A stretch of 6,960 bases of DNA. Source: an uncultured Synergistia bacterium (lineage in GTDB: Bacteria; Eremiobacterota; SpSt-956; JAKJGF01). The notes under the pieces were generated by a model. It was not told where the DNA came from. It made no database searches and saw nothing but the letters and a program-made list of their open reading frames with translations. A program made the position numbers and the translations under genes. The stretch is taken from NCBI GenBank assembly GCA_937888925.1, contig CALARM010000884.1, positions 1 to 6,960 on the forward strand, given 5' to 3'. Of this stretch, positions 5,367 through 6,960 are shown piece by piece; the first letter of the stretch is position 1, and every line of letters starts with the position of its first letter.

Positions 5367-5543
5367 TCACCTTTTGTCAACATCTTCTTTATCAAATATT
5401 TCTTCCCCATATTCTTCATTGTCTATATCTTTCGGTATATCTTCTCTCTCAGTTCTACCGCAAAAAAAACAAAATTTACTCGTAAGACATATATCCATCT
5501 TGCAATAAATACATTTTTTTGCGTCAATATCCTTCGAAATCAA
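5367..5543 (-). CDS. 58-residue zinc-ribbon miniprotein, shortened paralogue of the acidic zinc-ribbon protein
   Basis: Translation from TTG gives 58 residues. Residues 1-30 match the start of the 384-residue protein, with the zinc ribbon intact: C11-x2-C14 and C25-x2-C28 in the same spacing. Residues 36-58 (DIPKDIDNEEYGEEIFDKED...) match residues 67-89 of the long protein (EIPEDKIYEEEPEELFDEED...), then a TGA follows. So about 30 residues are missing internally, as are the entire duplicated helical domains. The start context GGTAATTTAATTG is the same as in the long gene, with an in-frame TAA directly upstream and GAGG eight bases away. It precedes the C39 lysin by 99 bases, the same position the long gene holds before the M15 lysin. 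It may be a functional mini version or a decaying copy. The unbroken frame and preserved cysteines favour, without proving, function. Confidence 0.65.
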   Translation of the reverse strand: MISKDIDAKKCIYCKMDICLTSKFCFFCGRTEREDIPKDIDNEEYGEEIFDKEDVDKR

Positions 5544-5793
5544 TTAAATTACCTCTTTCAAAAAAATTCCTGTAAAATATATCCTCCTATATAATAAAAC
5601 TGTTAGATATAGAAAAAAGTTACAATAAAATAATTTTTTTTACAAATTTTTATCAAAAGAGTCCGGCCAGGGGAAGGTAAAGTTTTTTTGCATTAAAATT
5701 AGAAAAAATATTTATTCATGTGAATGGTGGAAAAATTTACAAAAAATATTTTTTTAATACTGTCAGAAGGCAATTTCAGAAAAAATATAATAA
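5544..5793. other. AT-rich intergenic region between S9-sigma gene and the cassettes
   Basis: About 250 bases hold no supportable gene. The region is rich in A and T runs. Read on the minus strand, it contains an isolated AGGAGGATATAT (5587-5576) with no start codon at a useful distance, a GC island (CCGGCCAGGGG near 5663-5673), a 12-base palindrome ATTCATGTGAAT (5714-5725) and AAAAAATATTTTTT near 5742-5755. The promoter of the miniprotein/C39 lysin unit probably lies here, but I see no convincing -35/-10 pair. No clear terminator follows the S9-sigma gene. Confidence 0.4.
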
Positions 5794-6960
5794 TTATAGA
5801 CGATCCTTTGATTTCAGAAGATATTTTTTTGCCCTGTATAAATAGGCTTTTATATTATTTTCATCTGTGTTCATTAATGAAGCAATATCTTTATAATTAA
5901 GATCTTTTACGAAACGAAGGAACAGAGAAGTTTTATAAGGTTCTTTCAGGGAATTAATTAAAGAATGAACGAACATTTTATCTTCTATAGTTTCTTTATA
6001 ACCTGCTACACTTATATCTAAATTTATTTCTTCCAGGCTTATTTCATTATTTAATTTAGAATTCTTTGTTCTGTAGTCGTTCACTACATTCGCGGCAATC
6101 TTGAATAACCAGGAAGAAAAAGGCGTATTATCAAGAAAAGAATATGAATTCAGATATAACCATAGGCGGAACAAAACATCCTGTAAAAGCTCTTCCGCTG
6201 TATCACGGTTCCCCGTAATATTAAAAAAATATTTTAACAGAGGTTTTTTATATGGATTCACGAGGTTTTCAAAAGCCTCAGCATCTCCTTCTTTTAAAAT
6301 TTTATCTATAATACTTTCTCTGTAAAAATTATTATCAGAAGAATGAGAAAGATATATATCCCTGAGATTTATCTCTCTTGCCTCATATCTTCCGCCCATA
6401 TGTCTGGAAAGGAATTTTTCGGTAATAGTATAAAATTTAAAACGATTTTCCTCTTTCATGATTTCATGTCCTTCATCAGGAAAAACTATATGTTCTACAG
6501 AAATACCTTTACTTTTCATAGTCTGTACAATCCTGTAAGGTTCTGATGACGTAACTCTAGGACTGTTAAGGCCATAGGCAATCAACAGAGGGCTTTTTAT
6601 CTGTTCGAGTCTGTAAACAGGAGAACGGCTTATTAACATGTCCCTGTCTTTATCAATATCTCCTACTCTTTCGACAATCATTCTGTTTTGATGTTTCCAG
6701 AATTTTGGAAGGGACTGAAGAAATGTTATGAGATTACCGGGACATTGTATGGCTATGGCACAGCAAAATATATGAGGAGTAAACACCGCTCCCGCAAGGG
6801 CAGCATAACCTCCGTAGCCTTTCCCGTATATGGCAATCCTTGCAGGATCTGCTATCCCATTTTCTATAGCCCACTTAACACCGTCTATAAGGTCATCCTG
6901 CATTTTGCCGCCCCATTCTTTATTGCCTGCATTGAGAAATTCCCTGCCATACCCTGTAGA
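5794..6960 (-). CDS. S9 prolyl-oligopeptidase-like domain (inactive by sequence) fused to ECF-type sigma factor; 5' end outside window
   Basis: The frame is open to the right edge, giving 388 visible residues. Residues 1-190 are the C-terminal half of an S9 peptidase catalytic domain (STGYGREFLNAGNKEWGGKM..., GVKWAIENGIADPARIAIYG, ERVGD, ISRSPVYR). The nucleophile motif GxSxGGY reads GKGYGGY, with Gly at residue 48 (codon GGC, 6817-6819). The catalytic Asp of 'GxNDPRV' is Ser at 133 (AGT, 6562-6564). Only the His of DEGH (165) remains, so the enzyme is predicted to be inactive. Residues 225-299 match sigma-70 region 2 (GDAEAFENLV, AEELLQDVLFRLW, FSSWLFKIAANVVNDYR). Residues 332-384 match region 4 with a helix-turn-helix (LKEPYKTSLFLRF..LNYKDIASLMNTDENNIKAYLYRAKKYL). 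No internal ribosome binding site with a start codon is seen in the linker, which favours one fused protein. No anti-sigma gene follows. Confidence 0.85.
   Translation of the reverse strand, partial: STGYGREFLNAGNKEWGGKMQDDLIDGVKWAIENGIADPARIAIYGKGYGGYAALAGAVFTPHIFCCAIAIQCPGNLITFLQSLPKFWKHQNRMIVERVGDIDKDRDMLISRSPVYRLEQIKSPLLIAYGLNSPRVTSSEPYRIVQTMKSKGISVEHIVFPDEGHEIMKEENRFKFYTITEKFLSRHMGGRYEAREINLRDIYLSHSSDNNFYRESIIDKILKEGDAEAFENLVNPYKKPLLKYFFNITGNRDTAEELLQDVLFRLWLYLNSYSFLDNTPFSSWLFKIAANVVNDYRTKNSKLNNEISLEEINLDISVAGYKETIEDKMFVHSLINSLKEPYKTSLFLRFVKDLNYKDIASLMNTDENNIKAYLYRAKKYLLKSKDRL

Noticed and set aside
5576..5587. AGGAGGATATAT on the minus strand upstream of the miniprotein, as a leader-peptide signal
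   Set aside because: No start codon lies at a useful distance. The nearest TTG is about 20 bases away and opens only a five-codon frame.
6343..6546. Plus-strand small frames opposite the S9-sigma gene
   Set aside because: They are shadows of the minus-strand fusion gene, with no supporting start signals.

Overview
This window is bacterial chromosomal DNA from an organism I cannot name. The genes are unlike each other in composition. The S9/sigma gene, the zinc-ribbon genes and the spacers are strongly AT-rich; the two large lysin-like genes are visibly richer in GC. Good AGGAGG ribosome binding sites and TTG starts are present. There are no phage structural genes, transposases or RNA genes, and the dispersed heptamer repeats and low-complexity proteins do not resemble a standard model genome.

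Layout, left to right. At 1-129 (+) is the 3' end of an unidentified gene, convergent with everything else and closed by a hairpin. All other genes are on the minus strand, so transcription runs from right to left. At the right edge (5794-6960, 5' end outside the window) is one continuous reading frame that joins an S9 prolyl-oligopeptidase-type domain to an ECF-type sigma factor. The S9 part has lost its catalytic Ser and Asp. Next, in transcription order, come a 58-residue zinc-ribbon miniprotein (5367-5543) and a 586-residue protein with a basic Ser/Gly/Lys tail, a 3D domain and a C39-like cysteine peptidase domain (3507-5267). A 422-base spacer follows, holding a relic of a zinc-ribbon gene 3' end and palindromic heptamer repeats. 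After it come a 384-residue acidic zinc-ribbon protein (1930-3084) and a 530-residue paralogue of the first lysin ending in an M15 zinc peptidase domain (208-1800).

The core of the window is therefore a two-gene unit, acidic zinc-ribbon protein then basic 3D-domain lysin, present twice in tandem. The paralogous lysins are nearly identical in the N-terminal tail and 3D domain but carry unrelated C-terminal peptidase domains, like polymorphic effectors. The zinc-ribbon partner is strongly acidic and the lysin tail strongly basic, so a physical pairing (chaperone, inhibitor or loading factor) is a reasonable but untested idea. The S9-sigma fusion just upstream might control the units, but nothing in the sequence proves it.
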